From Rubellimicrobium roseum (GTDB lineage: Bacteria > Pseudomonadota > Alphaproteobacteria > Rhodobacterales > Rhodobacteraceae), in NCBI RefSeq assembly GCF_006152145.1, contig NZ_VDFV01000005.1:1-64000 (forward strand): a stretch of 64,000 bases of DNA, written 5' to 3'. Position 1 is the stretch's first letter; every line of letters starts with the position of its first letter. A program made the translations under genes and the position numbers. A model generated the notes under the pieces. It was not told the origin of the DNA, made no database searches, and saw nothing but the letters and a program-made list of their open reading frames with translations. Of this stretch, positions 32,910 to 41,773 are shown piece after piece.

Positions 32910-35820
32910 GCATCCGCCCTCCCTCGGGGTCGAGGAACACCGGCTCCGTTACCTCGACCAGCGTCTCCACGGCCCGCATCGCGTCCACGAGCCGCACCAC
33001 TTCGCCGTGCCGCGCCCGGCCGCCTTTCAGGAACCCAAGCCCCAGCGCCGTCTCGAAGGTTGGCGACCAGCAGGCCGAGGTGACGTAGCCCTGCCCGTTC
33101 TCGCGCATCGCCGCCGCGTCGCGCCCGTAGAGATGCGCCCCGGCGGTGATCTGCCCTGTCCGCACCAAGGGCCGGAGCCCCACGAGCTGCTCGCGGTTCT
33201 CGTCCAGAAGCCCCGGCCGGCGGGACGAGGCCCAGCCCACGCAGTCCTTTCCCTTGGCGACCATCCGCTCCATCCCGATGTCGAAGGCCGTGGTCCGCCC
33301 GTGGATCTCGGCATGGGTGATGAACCCCTTCTCGATCCGCAGAACATTGAGCGCCTCGAGCCCATAGGCCCCGCCGCCCAAGCTTTCGGCCTGCGCGACC
33401 AGCAGCCGCCAGAGCGAGGCGCCGTAGCGCGCCGGCACGGCGATCTCATAGGCCCGCTCGCCCGAGAAGCTGATGCGGAACACGCGCCCCGGCACGCCCA
33501 GCACGGCGGCCTCCGCGCAACCCATGTAGGGGAGCCGCTCGTCTGACAGGTCCGCCTCCACGACGGCCTGCACCATCTCGCGCGACCAAGGCCCGGCGAT
33601 CGATACCTGCGCCCACTGCTCCGTCACAGACACGCATTGCACGTCGAAATCGGGCCGCAGCACCTGCGCCACGAAGTCGAGATGCCGCATAACCTGCGCG
33701 GCCGCGGCCGTCGTGGTGGTCACGACGTAGTGCTGAAGCCCCAGCCGCGCGCAGGTGCCGTCGTCCATGACGAAGCCATCCTCGCGCAGCATGAGCCCGT
33801 AGCGCACCTTCCCCACCGGCAGCGTCGACATCGTGTTGGAGTAGACGAAATCGAGGAAGGCCGCCGCGTCCGGCCCCTGCACGTCGATCTTGCCCAGCGT
33901 GGAAACGTCGCAGACACCCACGCTGTGTCGGACCATCGCCACCTCGCGGTCGCAGGCCTGCCGCCAACTCAGCTCCCCCGGCCGGGGGAAGTACGACGGC
34001 CGATACCAGAGCCCCGCCTCGATCATCGGCGCACCGCGCTGCAGGGCCGCCTGATGCGAGGTGGTCAGCCGCTGCGGCGCGAAGCCCACCCCCTGCCCTC
34101 CCGCGCCCATGGCCGAGATCGACACGGGCGTATAGGGCGGGCGGAACGTCGTCGTCCCGGTGGAGGCGACGGGGCTGCCCAGAGCCTCAGCCAGCACGGC
34201 CAAGGCCGGCACGTTTGACGTTTTACCCTGGTCCGTTGCCATCCCCAGCGTCGTGTAGCGCTTCATGTGCTCCACGCTTTGGAACCCTTCCTGCGCCGAC
34301 AGCCGGATGTCCTTGACAGTGACATCGTTCTGGAAGTCCACGAACTGCCGACCGCCCGACGCCAGAACGAAGGGCCCGACCGTGCCGGCTTCGCCCTCAG
34401 CCTCCGGCACCTCCACCGGCGGCACCGCAAGCCCCAGCGCCTCCAGCGATTCGCCCGCCGCCCGCAGACCGTCGCGCAGGCACCCGGCGGTCGAAAAGAC
34501 CCCGTTCGCCGCCCCGCACGCCACCAGCCCCGGCACGGCCCCCTCGCGCGGCAGGAAAGCTTGCAGCCGCTCGTCCCAGGCCGGCTTGCCGCCCAGATGG
34601 CAGGTCAGGTGCACCGCGGGCGACCAGCCGCCCGAGACCGCGAGACCGTCCACCTCGAACTCGCGCCGCCCCCCGACGCCCTCGACGGTGACCGCCGCAA
34701 GCCCGAGCCGCCCTCGCGTCCCGACCACCCGCGCGCCGGTCATCACGGGGAAGCCCGCCTCCTCGATCCGTGCCTCGCCGCGCGTGTCGATCAGGGCCGC
34801 GACCTTCAGCCCCGCCGCCGCGAGGTCCCGCGCCGTGCGGTGTGCGTCGTCGTTGTTGCCGTAGACGGCGATGCGCGGCCCCGGAACCACGCCCCAGCGG
34901 TTGAGGTAGGTCCGCACCGATCCCGCCAGCATCACGCCTGGCCGGTCGTTGTCGGGGAAGGCCAGCGGCCGCTCGATGGCTCCAGCCGCCAGCACCGCCC
35001 GCTTCGCCACGATGCGCCAGAAGCACTCGACGGGCCGATGCGCCACGGGGGCGCGATGTAGGCCCACCCGCTCCAGAGCCCCATAGGTGCCGCCGTCGTA
35101 AGCGCCCGTCACGGTCGTTCGCGGCAGGAGCCGGACGTTGGGCATCTCGCGCAGTTCGGCGACCACGCCGTCGGCCCACAGATGCGGGGCGCGCCCCTCG
35201 ACCGGATCGACCTCCGCCAGGAGCCGCCCACCCATCCGCGCCCCCTCGTCCGCGAGGATTACGTCCGCGCCCGCCCGCGCCGCCACCAGCGCCGCCATCA
35301 GCCCTGCCGGCCCCGCCCCGATCACAAGGAGGTCGCAGTGGGCCCAGGCCTTCTCGAACGGCGCATCGTCCGCGTGCCCCGAGAGCCGCCCGAGCCCCGC
35401 CGCTCGCCGGATGACAGGCTCGTAGAGGCGTTCCCACAAGGTGCGGGGCCACATGAAGGTCTTGTAATAGAACCCCGCCCCCAGGAACGGGTCGAGCAGA
35501 TCATTCACGCCCATCGCGTCAATGGCGAGCGAAGGCCAGGCGTTCTGGCTGCGGGCGCTCATCCCGTCCCAGATCTCCTGCACCGTGGCGCGGGTGTTGG
35601 GCACGCCTTCCACCGTCACGAGCGCGTTGGGCTCCTCGCTCCCCGCGCTCAGCACGCCCCGGGGGCGATGATACTTGAAAGACCGCGCGACCAGCCGCAC
35701 CCCCTCGCCCATCAGCGCCGAGGCCAGCGTGTCGCCGTCCCGCCCCGCATGGCCTTTTCCGTCAAAGGTGAAGGGCACCAGCCGGGCATCCTGCGTGAGT
35801 CCCCTGCCCGGAACCCTCAT
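32902..35820 (-). CDS. soxA: SoxA, sarcosine oxidase alpha subunit
   Basis: The 972-residue alpha subunit contains an N-terminal ferredoxin-like region, the NAD-binding domain with VIGAGPAGLMAALVAARAGADVILADE near residue 165, and a C-terminal aminomethyltransferase-like tetrahydrofolate-binding half. That half carries VGVCDVSTLGKIDVQGPDA, FLDFVYSNTM and GEVAxx-like GERAYEIAVPA. Together with the beta subunit it demethylates sarcosine to glycine, transferring the methyl carbon to tetrahydrofolate with release of H2O2. The start at 35820 overlaps the soxD stop (ATGA). The longer frame beginning at 35970 is antisense-like arginine-rich sequence. Confidence 0.95.
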   Translation of the reverse strand: MRVPGRGLTQDARLVPFTFDGKGHAGRDGDTLASALMGEGVRLVARSFKYHRPRGVLSAGSEEPNALVTVEGVPNTRATVQEIWDGMSARSQNAWPSLAIDAMGVNDLLDPFLGAGFYYKTFMWPRTLWERLYEPVIRRAAGLGRLSGHADDAPFEKAWAHCDLLVIGAGPAGLMAALVAARAGADVILADEGARMGGRLLAEVDPVEGRAPHLWADGVVAELREMPNVRLLPRTTVTGAYDGGTYGALERVGLHRAPVAHRPVECFWRIVAKRAVLAAGAIERPLAFPDNDRPGVMLAGSVRTYLNRWGVVPGPRIAVYGNNDDAHRTARDLAAAGLKVAALIDTRGEARIEEAGFPVMTGARVVGTRGRLGLAAVTVEGVGGRREFEVDGLAVSGGWSPAVHLTCHLGGKPAWDERLQAFLPREGAVPGLVACGAANGVFSTAGCLRDGLRAAGESLEALGLAVPPVEVPEAEGEAGTVGPFVLASGGRQFVDFQNDVTVKDIRLSAQEGFQSVEHMKRYTTLGMATDQGKTSNVPALAVLAEALGSPVASTGTTTFRPPYTPVSISAMGAGGQGVGFAPQRLTTSHQAALQRGAPMIEAGLWYRPSYFPRPGELSWRQACDREVAMVRHSVGVCDVSTLGKIDVQGPDAAAFLDFVYSNTMSTLPVGKVRYGLMLREDGFVMDDGTCARLGLQHYVVTTTTAAAAQVMRHLDFVAQVLRPDFDVQCVSVTEQWAQVSIAGPWSREMVQAVVEADLSDERLPYMGCAEAAVLGVPGRVFRISFSGERAYEIAVPARYGASLWRLLVAQAESLGGGAYGLEALNVLRIEKGFITHAEIHGRTTAFDIGMERMVAKGKDCVGWASSRRPGLLDENREQLVGLRPLVRTGQITAGAHLYGRDAAAMRENGQGYVTSACWSPTFETALGLGFLKGGRARHGEVVRLVDAMRAVETLVEVTEPVFLDPEGGRMRG

Positions 35821-36077
35821 CGCGCCGCCTCCCGGGCGAGCGTCACGCCGTGGACGGCGTGCGTGACCGTGTCCCTTTCCACCACCACCCAGGCGCCGCA
35901 GGGGTCGTGGTGCCAGATCTCGTGCAGCCGTCCCGCCGGGTTGTCGCGCAGGTGCACGTAGTCGTGCCACGCCAGGGGCCCGGCGTCGCGCCCGGGCCGG
36001 CGCAGCGAGGTGTCGTCCCCCTGCACCGTGAACTCGCGGCGATCCCTATCGCCGCAGAACGGACAGGCGACCCTCAT
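35817..36077 (-). CDS. soxD: SoxD, sarcosine oxidase delta subunit
   Basis: This 86-residue protein is the zinc-binding delta subunit. The N-terminal CPFCGDRDRREF contains the first two cysteines of the zinc site, and HHDPCGAWVVVERDT holds further ligands. It contains the characteristic DYVHLRDNPAGRLHEIW. GAGGGGGG lies 8 bases before the ATG. Its last bases overlap the start of soxA. Confidence 0.94.
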   Translation of the reverse strand: MRVACPFCGDRDRREFTVQGDDTSLRRPGRDAGPLAWHDYVHLRDNPAGRLHEIWHHDPCGAWVVVERDTVTHAVHGVTLAREAAR

Positions 36078-36135
36078 GCGCACACCCCCCTCAACTTGGT
36101 CCAAATACGCATTCCGACCCTGGCCCCCCGCGCGC

Positions 36136-37389
36136 CTAGTGCAGCGAATGCTGCGCGCCCGTCCCTTCCTCGTCCATGATCCCGCGGCCCGTGGCGAAGC
36201 GGTCCAGCCTGAACCGCGCCGCGACCGCGTGCGGCTGCCCCGTCGCCATCAGGTGCGCCATGCACCATCCCGATGCCGGCACCGCCTTGAAGCCCCCGTA
36301 GTTCCAGCCGCAGTTCAGGAACAGCCCGTCGATGTGGGTCCGGTCGATGATGGGGGAGCCGTCCGGGCTCATGTCCATGATCCCGCCCCAGGACCGCAGC
36401 ACCCGCGCACGCCCGATCATCGGCATCAGCGTCATGCCGGCCTCCATGACGTGCTCGACCATCGGCAGGTTGCCTCGCGCGGCGTAGCTCGCGTAGAAGT
36501 CGAGGTCGCCGCCGAAGACAAGCCCGCCCTTGTCCGACTGCGAGATGTAGAAGTGCCCCATGCCGAAGCTGATGACGTGATGGATCACCGGCTTCAGCCC
36601 CTCGGTCACGAAGGCCTGCAGGATGTGGCTCTCGATGGGCAGGCGCATCCCGGCCATGGCGGCGACCTGGCTCGACCGCCCGGCGACCACGATTCCCACC
36701 TTGGGCGCCCGGATAGGCCCCCGCGTGGTCTGCACGCCGACGACGCGGCTGCCTTCGACGTCGATCCCCGTGACCTCGCAGTTCTGGATCAGGTCCACGC
36801 CCCGCCGGTCCGCGCCCCGGGCATAGCCCCAGGCCACCGCGTCGTGCCGCGCCGTGCCGCCTCGCGGATGCAGGAGCCCCCCGTGAATGGGAAACCGCGC
36901 GTTGTCGAAGTCGAGATAGGGCAGATGCTCCCGCACCCCCTCGCGGTCCAGCAGGATCGCGTCGTCCCCTTGCGCCGCCATCGCGTTGCCGCGCCGCACG
37001 AAGGCGTCCCGCTGCCCGTCCGAATGGAACAGGTTGATGAGCCCGCGCTGCGAATGCATGACGTTGTAGTTGAGTTCCGCCTCCAGCCCTTCCCATAGCT
37101 TGAGGGAGTGCGAGTAGAATTCGGAGTTCCCCGGCAGGAAGTAGTTGGCCCGCACGATGGTCGTGTTGCGCCCGACGTTGCCGCCACCGAGATACCCCTT
37201 CTCCAGCACCGCGACGTTGGTGATGCCGTGATTGCGCGCGAGATAGTAGGCGGTCGAAAGCCCGTGCCCGCCGCCGCCGATCACGATCGCGTCGTAGTCG
37301 GGCCTAGGCACTGGGTCGCGCCAAGCCCGCGTCCAGCCCGCGTTCCCCCGCAGCCCCTCGCGGATCAGGCGTAATCCCGAATAGCGCAT
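36136..37389 (-). CDS. soxB: SoxB, sarcosine oxidase beta subunit
   Basis: The 417-residue flavoprotein carries the covalent FMN/FAD site and the sarcosine-oxidising centre. The FAD-binding motif is AIVIGGGGHGLSTAYYLARNHG near residue 35, and the flavin-contact region MGHFYISQSDKGGLVFGGD is conserved. The end includes GIMDMSPDGSPIID and LNCGWNYGGFKAVPASG. The ATG ending at 37389 has AGAGGGGGG upstream. It is the first gene of soxBDAG. Genes often associated with this operon (glyA, folate genes) are not in the window. Confidence 0.95.
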   Translation of the reverse strand: MRYSGLRLIREGLRGNAGWTRAWRDPVPRPDYDAIVIGGGGHGLSTAYYLARNHGITNVAVLEKGYLGGGNVGRNTTIVRANYFLPGNSEFYSHSLKLWEGLEAELNYNVMHSQRGLINLFHSDGQRDAFVRRGNAMAAQGDDAILLDREGVREHLPYLDFDNARFPIHGGLLHPRGGTARHDAVAWGYARGADRRGVDLIQNCEVTGIDVEGSRVVGVQTTRGPIRAPKVGIVVAGRSSQVAAMAGMRLPIESHILQAFVTEGLKPVIHHVISFGMGHFYISQSDKGGLVFGGDLDFYASYAARGNLPMVEHVMEAGMTLMPMIGRARVLRSWGGIMDMSPDGSPIIDRTHIDGLFLNCGWNYGGFKAVPASGWCMAHLMATGQPHAVAARFRLDRFATGRGIMDEEGTGAQHSLH

Positions 37390-37441
37390 CGACTGCCCCC
37401 CTCTGCGGTTCGTTTGACCCGACCCTCCCGTCAAAGGCAAC

Positions 37442-37463
37442 GCCCGGACCGACAGGCCCGGGC
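37442..37463 (-). terminator. Hairpin downstream of the first TadG-like gene
   Basis: On the minus strand GCCCGGGCC-TGTC-GGTCCGGGC forms a 9-bp stem (one G-T pair) with a tight 4-base loop. It starts 25 bases after the stop of the TadG-like gene and is followed by GTTGCCTTTG, a weak T-rich tail. It is a plausible terminator for the pilus-like genes and separates them from soxB. Confidence 0.55.
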
Positions 37464-37487
37464 ACCCTGATGTCGCATCCGGCTTCC

Positions 37488-39200
37488 TCAGCGGGCGAGT
37501 CGGAAGGTCACCAACTCTGGCGTGGCGCCCGGCGGGGGCGGACAGGGCACGAAATCGCCGTTGCTCGTCCCGTCGATTGCGCCGCCCGAAATGATCGAGA
37601 CGCCTCGTCCCGAATTGTCCTTTGCGCCGAACTGGGCAGCGAAGTGGACCGGGCCCAGGGTTCGAATCGTCCCACCCCGGAAGGTCAGCTTCGCGGCCGC
37701 CTTCACGCCGCCGCGGGTCAGCAGCATGGCCCCGCCATTCCCGTCGCAGTCCCCGTCCTGCCCGATCTCCGGGCCGCTGTTCCCGCCCCCGCTCATGTGG
37801 AAGGCGCTATCGCTTTCGTTCGTAGAATAGACGATGACGTCCTCGAGGTTCACGTCGCCATCGAGGTTCACCTCGCAGTCGGTGACAAGGACGACGCCCC
37901 GAAACGTGGTCGCGCCTCCACCGGCCGACATTTTGATGCCCCCGCCACTGCCGCCGCCGCCGCCGTTGCCGCCGCCGCCGTTGCTGCCGCCGCCGTTGCT
38001 GCCACTGCCGTTGCTGCCGCCGCCGTTGCTGGCACTGCCGCTGTCGCTGGCACCGCTGCCATTGTTGCCGTTGCCGCCACTATTGCCGCTGCCGTTACCG
38101 GCAGAAGGCGTCGCGTCCTCCTTGCCGGTGTCCTTTTCGTTCTTGGCGAAGCGCTTGCCCCGCGCGGTGGGGGACTCGGAGCCTGCCTTCAGGGCTGGTT
38201 CCGCCCCGCGCCCCAGCGATCCGGTGCTCTCGGCCCCCGTGCTGGCGCCGCAGGAGACGTGGTAAATCCTGCCCGGCGAGAGGTCCGCCGGCGTGAGGGA
38301 GGACGAAGTGATCGTCTCGATCACGCTGGAGGTGATGAAGGACGGGTCTGAACCACCGAGGATCTCCTGAACGTCGCCGTAAAGGTCTTGGGCCGTCTCC
38401 ACGCTGGTCCCAGTCCGTCTCAACGGGTTCAGCAGCTCGTCGAGATCATAGGAGGCGTTGCGGCGCGCATCCCAGAGGCCGGGATTGTGCTTGTCCCAGT
38501 CCGACTTGGTGTCGCCGCCGCCCGAGGGGTTCATGCGCGAGATGTCGGGCATGGCGAAAATGGCCCCCTCCTCGACCTCGTTGCCGTGCCGGACCTGCAC
38601 GACGTCATCGGAATAGAAGCAAAAGTCCGCCGCAACCTTGTTGTTCGACCGGACCTCGACCTCGCCCATCGCGAAGATGCCCTGCAGTTCGGCGCAGGGG
38701 TCGCCGATGGCGGTGAACACTGATTCGGCCCGCACGTCCATCTCGCGCACGCCCACGATGCGGAACAGGAAGGTCGCCACCGGATTGCCCGAGCTCTGCG
38801 CGCGCTCGACGCGGACCCGCACGGCGTCGGTGCTGTCGACGACGGGCGTGAAGGCCGCCGTGGCCGCGTCGTAGGTACCGAAGGTGATGTCGGAGGCATC
38901 GATGACGCCGCCGAAGGTCTCAGGCGGCAGCGAATGCCGCAGGATCGCGATGGCGCGCTGCTTGGCCTGGGACTCGCTCAGATCCTCTTGCCACCGCGTG
39001 TAGAGCGCGGCGTGGGCGGCGGCGTCGGAGGCGGCCTGCAACTGCGCACGGGCGGCGTAGACATGCGTCACGTCCAGCGCGACCGCCCCAATGGCGCAGC
39101 AGGTGGCGAAGGTGAACAGGCCGTAGATCGCCATGCTGCCCTGTTCGTCGCGGGCGAAGCGGCGCAGCCGGTCGGACAGGAGGCGGCGCAAGGATGCCAT
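37488..39200 (-). CDS. TadG-like protein 1 with long Gly/Asn/Ser linker
   Basis: The 570-residue protein begins with the Tad N-terminal signature RFARDEQGSMAIYGLF and a hydrophobic helix, followed by DVTHVYAARAQLQAASDAAAHAA, typical of Tad/TadG pilus-assembly proteins. In the middle (about residues 360-425) lies a low-complexity linker of Gly, Asn and Ser. The C-terminal 140 residues have a pattern FRGVVLVTDCEVNLDGD...GRGVSIISGGAIDGTSNG that also appears in TadG-like protein 2. Functions of Tad N-domain proteins include pilus assembly and surface adhesion. It starts at the ATG ending at 39200, 5 bases after the TadE-like gene, and has no other pilus genes nearby. Confidence 0.75.
   Translation of the reverse strand: MASLRRLLSDRLRRFARDEQGSMAIYGLFTFATCCAIGAVALDVTHVYAARAQLQAASDAAAHAALYTRWQEDLSESQAKQRAIAILRHSLPPETFGGVIDASDITFGTYDAATAAFTPVVDSTDAVRVRVERAQSSGNPVATFLFRIVGVREMDVRAESVFTAIGDPCAELQGIFAMGEVEVRSNNKVAADFCFYSDDVVQVRHGNEVEEGAIFAMPDISRMNPSGGGDTKSDWDKHNPGLWDARRNASYDLDELLNPLRRTGTSVETAQDLYGDVQEILGGSDPSFITSSVIETITSSSLTPADLSPGRIYHVSCGASTGAESTGSLGRGAEPALKAGSESPTARGKRFAKNEKDTGKEDATPSAGNGSGNSGGNGNNGSGASDSGSASNGGGSNGSGSNGGGSNGGGGNGGGGGSGGGIKMSAGGGATTFRGVVLVTDCEVNLDGDVNLEDVIVYSTNESDSAFHMSGGGNSGPEIGQDGDCDGNGGAMLLTRGGVKAAAKLTFRGGTIRTLGPVHFAAQFGAKDNSGRGVSIISGGAIDGTSNGDFVPCPPPPGATPELVTFRLAR
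37941..38095 (-). repeat. GGN/GSN-coding low-complexity tract in TadG-like 1
   Basis: Inside the TadG-like gene the DNA is a degenerate repeat of units like GCCGCCGCCGTTGCTG (on the + strand), coding Gly-Gly-Asn/Ser-Gly-Ser-Asn. Such tracts expand and contract by slippage, so strains may differ in linker length. It is absent from the paralogous gene. Confidence 0.8.
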
Positions 39201-39205
39201 CGGCG

Positions 39206-39613
39206 TCACTCCACGTAATGCTGGGCGCTGAGATTGATGGTCCAGTTGGCCGGCACGCCCAGCGAGTTGAAGCGCACGACGTCCCGCACCGGAATCGCCA
39301 TGTCGGTCTGCACCAGCATCCCGTCCTGCACGAGTTGCGTGCGCACCGTCGCCCCCGGGCTGAAGCTGCGGAAGCGTTCCTTGATCCAAGCGGCCACGTC
39401 GTCGGTGTCCTCCAGGCGCTGCGTCGAGTAGGCGCGGTTGGCGTCCTGGATGATGCGGAAGGCCTGGGCCTTGGCGAAGAAAGCCAGCGAGGCGTCGGCG
39501 ATCAGCAGCATGAGCCAGAAGATCACGGGGAACCACAGCACCGTCTCGATGGTGACGGAGCCCTCCTCCTCCCGCGCGAAGCGCCTGAGGAACCTGCACG
39601 GACGTGAACGCAT
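39206..39613 (-). CDS. TadE-like pseudopilin 1
   Basis: The 135-residue protein has the TadE signature RFAREEEGSVTIETVLWFP followed by a 20-residue hydrophobic helix; the Glu at the fifth position after the G is the usual pseudopilin landmark. The remainder, to VRFNSLGVPANWTINLSAQHYVE, is a soluble domain. TadE-type pseudopilins are cleaved by a prepilin peptidase and act in Flp-type pilus assembly. Its stop is 5 bases before the TadG-like 1 start. A near-copy of this arrangement follows at 41206-41649. Confidence 0.8.
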   Translation of the reverse strand: MRSRPCRFLRRFAREEEGSVTIETVLWFPVIFWLMLLIADASLAFFAKAQAFRIIQDANRAYSTQRLEDTDDVAAWIKERFRSFSPGATVRTQLVQDGMLVQTDMAIPVRDVVRFNSLGVPANWTINLSAQHYVE

Positions 39614-39872
39614 CAGCGGCTCTCCTTGTCACCCCGGCCCGAGGGCAGTTTGCACTCCCCGTGGTTTCCGCCGAATTAATGCCGAGGAAATGGACAATCG
39701 TGCGGCGGCGGCATGAAGCTTCGGCGGCTCCATGCGGCCGAAAGCGGCTCGCCGGCGCCTCCCAAAAGGCGCTGGGGCGCTGGCGCGACCTTCGTGGCCG
39801 ATGACCACCAAGGACCTGATGCCGCCGCGCAAGGGGCCGACACGGCGTCGCGCCCCGGGATCGGCTGATCGG
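39614..39872. promoter_or_regulatory. Intergenic region between the two TadE/TadG pairs
   Basis: This 259-base gap has no supported gene. It includes a less GC-rich segment with AATTAATG near 39675. It probably carries the promoter of the first TadE-TadG pair, which lies downstream on the minus strand. No clear terminator hairpin was found for the second pair. Confidence 0.35.
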
Positions 39873-41204
39873 CTAGAGCACGAGGCGGGCGTAGGGGACC
39901 GAGATGTTCAGCTCCATCCCACGGCCGCCGCACGAGGCCATGACCATATTGGCCGTCCCGGAGATCTCCCCCGCGGACACGATGGAGATCCCCCTGACCC
40001 CATTGCCGTTCGCGGTGAAGTTTACATCCTTCAAGGTGATGAACTGCCCGCCGTAGATCCCCATGTCGGACGCGAACTTGATCCCGCCCATGGTCAGGAC
40101 CTGAGAGCCGCCGCCCGGGGCGCAGACGTCCGACGGCGTATATTCTCCGATGCGCGCGCCGTTGCTCGCGTTGACCGAGTCCGCCTGGGTGTTCGTCGTG
40201 GCCAGGATGGAGCTTTCAACCGACGTGCCCGAACCCAGGCTGATCTGGCAATCGGTCACGATGACGACGTTCCGGAGCTTGAGGGCCCCGTTCTTGCCGA
40301 TGTCGAGGGTCTGGTTGGACGAGCATCCGAAGTAGGTGTAGACGCCCGAGTCCAGCGCCTTGGTGATCTGCCGGCTGGGCAGGGACGTCGGCGTGCGATT
40401 GGTCGTGATCGCGGGATTGATGAACTTGGCCTCGCCTTTCCGGAGGCTCTGGATGATCTCGGGCAGACGGGTCAGCAGCGGCAGGGCGTACTGGTCGGCG
40501 CCGAGCGCTTCGGGCAGGCACTCGTTGCCGCTCTGATAGCCGATGTTGCTCAGCCGCGGCGCCGTGATCCTTACCGATCCGCATCCCGAGGCGCGTCGAG
40601 GGAAGAACCCGTTCGACCCGATGTCGATGACCCCGTTGGAGTGCATGCAGAAGCCGGGCAGGAACTCGTTGTTCGACGTGATGTCGACGCTGACGTTGGA
40701 CACGAAGCCTTCGATGAGGCAGGCCTTGTTCTCGCCCATCACAACCGCGACGCGGGTGGCGTCGAAGCTCTCCAGGCCCACCAGCGTCAGGAACGAGGTG
40801 CTGACCGCGTTCAGGCTCGACTCCGACTGGCGCACCGTGACGCGCACGGCGCCCGAGGCCCCTGCCTGCGGCGTGAAGGTCTGCGTTTCGGGATCCCAGT
40901 TGCCCCAGACCACGTCCGACGCGGCCAGGGCGCGACCGAACCGGGAAGGAGGCATGTTCGCCTGCGCGCTGCTCACCGCCGCGGCGGTCGACACCCGCTC
41001 CGAGGCGAAGCCGCGGGCCAGCATCGCCGCAAAGGCCGCGCTGTCGGCGGCGGCCTGCATCTGCACGGCCCGCGCCTGCAGGCGCGATGTATCGATGGCC
41101 AGGCCTGCCATCACCATGAGCGTGACGGTCATGAACAGGCCCAGGAAGGTCATGCCGCCGTCCTCGGAACGGAGGAAGCAGCGCAGGCCGGAGGGACGCT
41201 TCAT
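39873..41204 (-). CDS. TadG-like protein 2
   Basis: The 443-residue protein is a paralogue of TadG-like 1. It starts with RSEDGGMTFLGLFM and a hydrophobic helix, then DTSRLQARAVQMQAAADSAAFAAM. The C-terminal region repeats the same pattern (LRNVVIVTDCQISLGSG ... VRGISIVSAGEISGTANM). The Gly/Asn linker of the first protein is missing. Many Asn, Ser and Gly residues and short hydrophobic strands suggest a beta-rich surface domain. The gene lies directly downstream of TadE-like 2, with its ATG just before that gene's stop. Confidence 0.75.
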   Translation of the reverse strand: MKRPSGLRCFLRSEDGGMTFLGLFMTVTLMVMAGLAIDTSRLQARAVQMQAAADSAAFAAMLARGFASERVSTAAAVSSAQANMPPSRFGRALAASDVVWGNWDPETQTFTPQAGASGAVRVTVRQSESSLNAVSTSFLTLVGLESFDATRVAVVMGENKACLIEGFVSNVSVDITSNNEFLPGFCMHSNGVIDIGSNGFFPRRASGCGSVRITAPRLSNIGYQSGNECLPEALGADQYALPLLTRLPEIIQSLRKGEAKFINPAITTNRTPTSLPSRQITKALDSGVYTYFGCSSNQTLDIGKNGALKLRNVVIVTDCQISLGSGTSVESSILATTNTQADSVNASNGARIGEYTPSDVCAPGGGSQVLTMGGIKFASDMGIYGGQFITLKDVNFTANGNGVRGISIVSAGEISGTANMVMASCGGRGMELNISVPYARLVL

Positions 41205-41205
41205 C

Positions 41206-41649
41206 TCAGAACTCCCGGATCTGCTGGGCCGAGACGGTCACTCTCAGCCACGACGTGTTGGGCAGCATGCGGAACGGGCTCAGGTCCGTGGCCGGCATGT
41301 CGACGGTGCTCGTGATGGTCCGGGTGGCGCAGTTGACCTTCGCGGTGCTCGTCGCCCTGGGGCTGATTCCGCTGATCGCCGAGACGATGTAGGCCTGCGT
41401 GGCCGTGGCATCCGCGGTCTGCCCCGGATTGCAGACCATGGTGCCGTCCAGGCGGCCCAGCGCATAGCCCCGGTTCGCGTCCTGCACGATCCGCATGACC
41501 TTGGTCTGTGCGGTCGTGATCAGCGTCACCTGGACGCTGAGCACCAGGACCATGAAGAACAGGGGAATCCAGAGCACGGCCTCGATCGAGGCCGATCCCG
41601 ATTCGTCCCGGGCAAAGGCCCTGAAACGGCGGGTCAACTGAGCGAACAC
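41206..41649 (-). CDS. TadE-like pseudopilin 2
   Basis: The 147-residue paralogue of TadE-like 1 has RDESGSASIEAVLWIPLFFM followed by a hydrophobic helix and a domain with AQTKVMRIVQDANRGYALGRLD. The first protein has a very similar QAFRIIQDANRAYSTQRLED. The order TadE-TadG is the same in both pairs, which points to a duplication of the whole pair. Confidence 0.8.
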   Translation of the reverse strand: MFAQLTRRFRAFARDESGSASIEAVLWIPLFFMVLVLSVQVTLITTAQTKVMRIVQDANRGYALGRLDGTMVCNPGQTADATATQAYIVSAISGISPRATSTAKVNCATRTITSTVDMPATDLSPFRMLPNTSWLRVTVSAQQIREF

Positions 41650-41773
41650 GAGTCATCCTCCTCGGGACCGGGCTGGGCCGCCATTGAGGCCCTTCGGTGT
41701 CGAGGTTTCAGCATGACTACGGAAAATGGCATTTCTTCGGCGCGAGACGGGCGAGCCGACCCCGCGCCGCCTG

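Noticed and set aside
37868-38080. Open frame inside the Gly/Asn/Ser repeat tract (other frame)
   Set aside because: Created by the repetitive DNA; translates to almost only Ala, Thr and Val.
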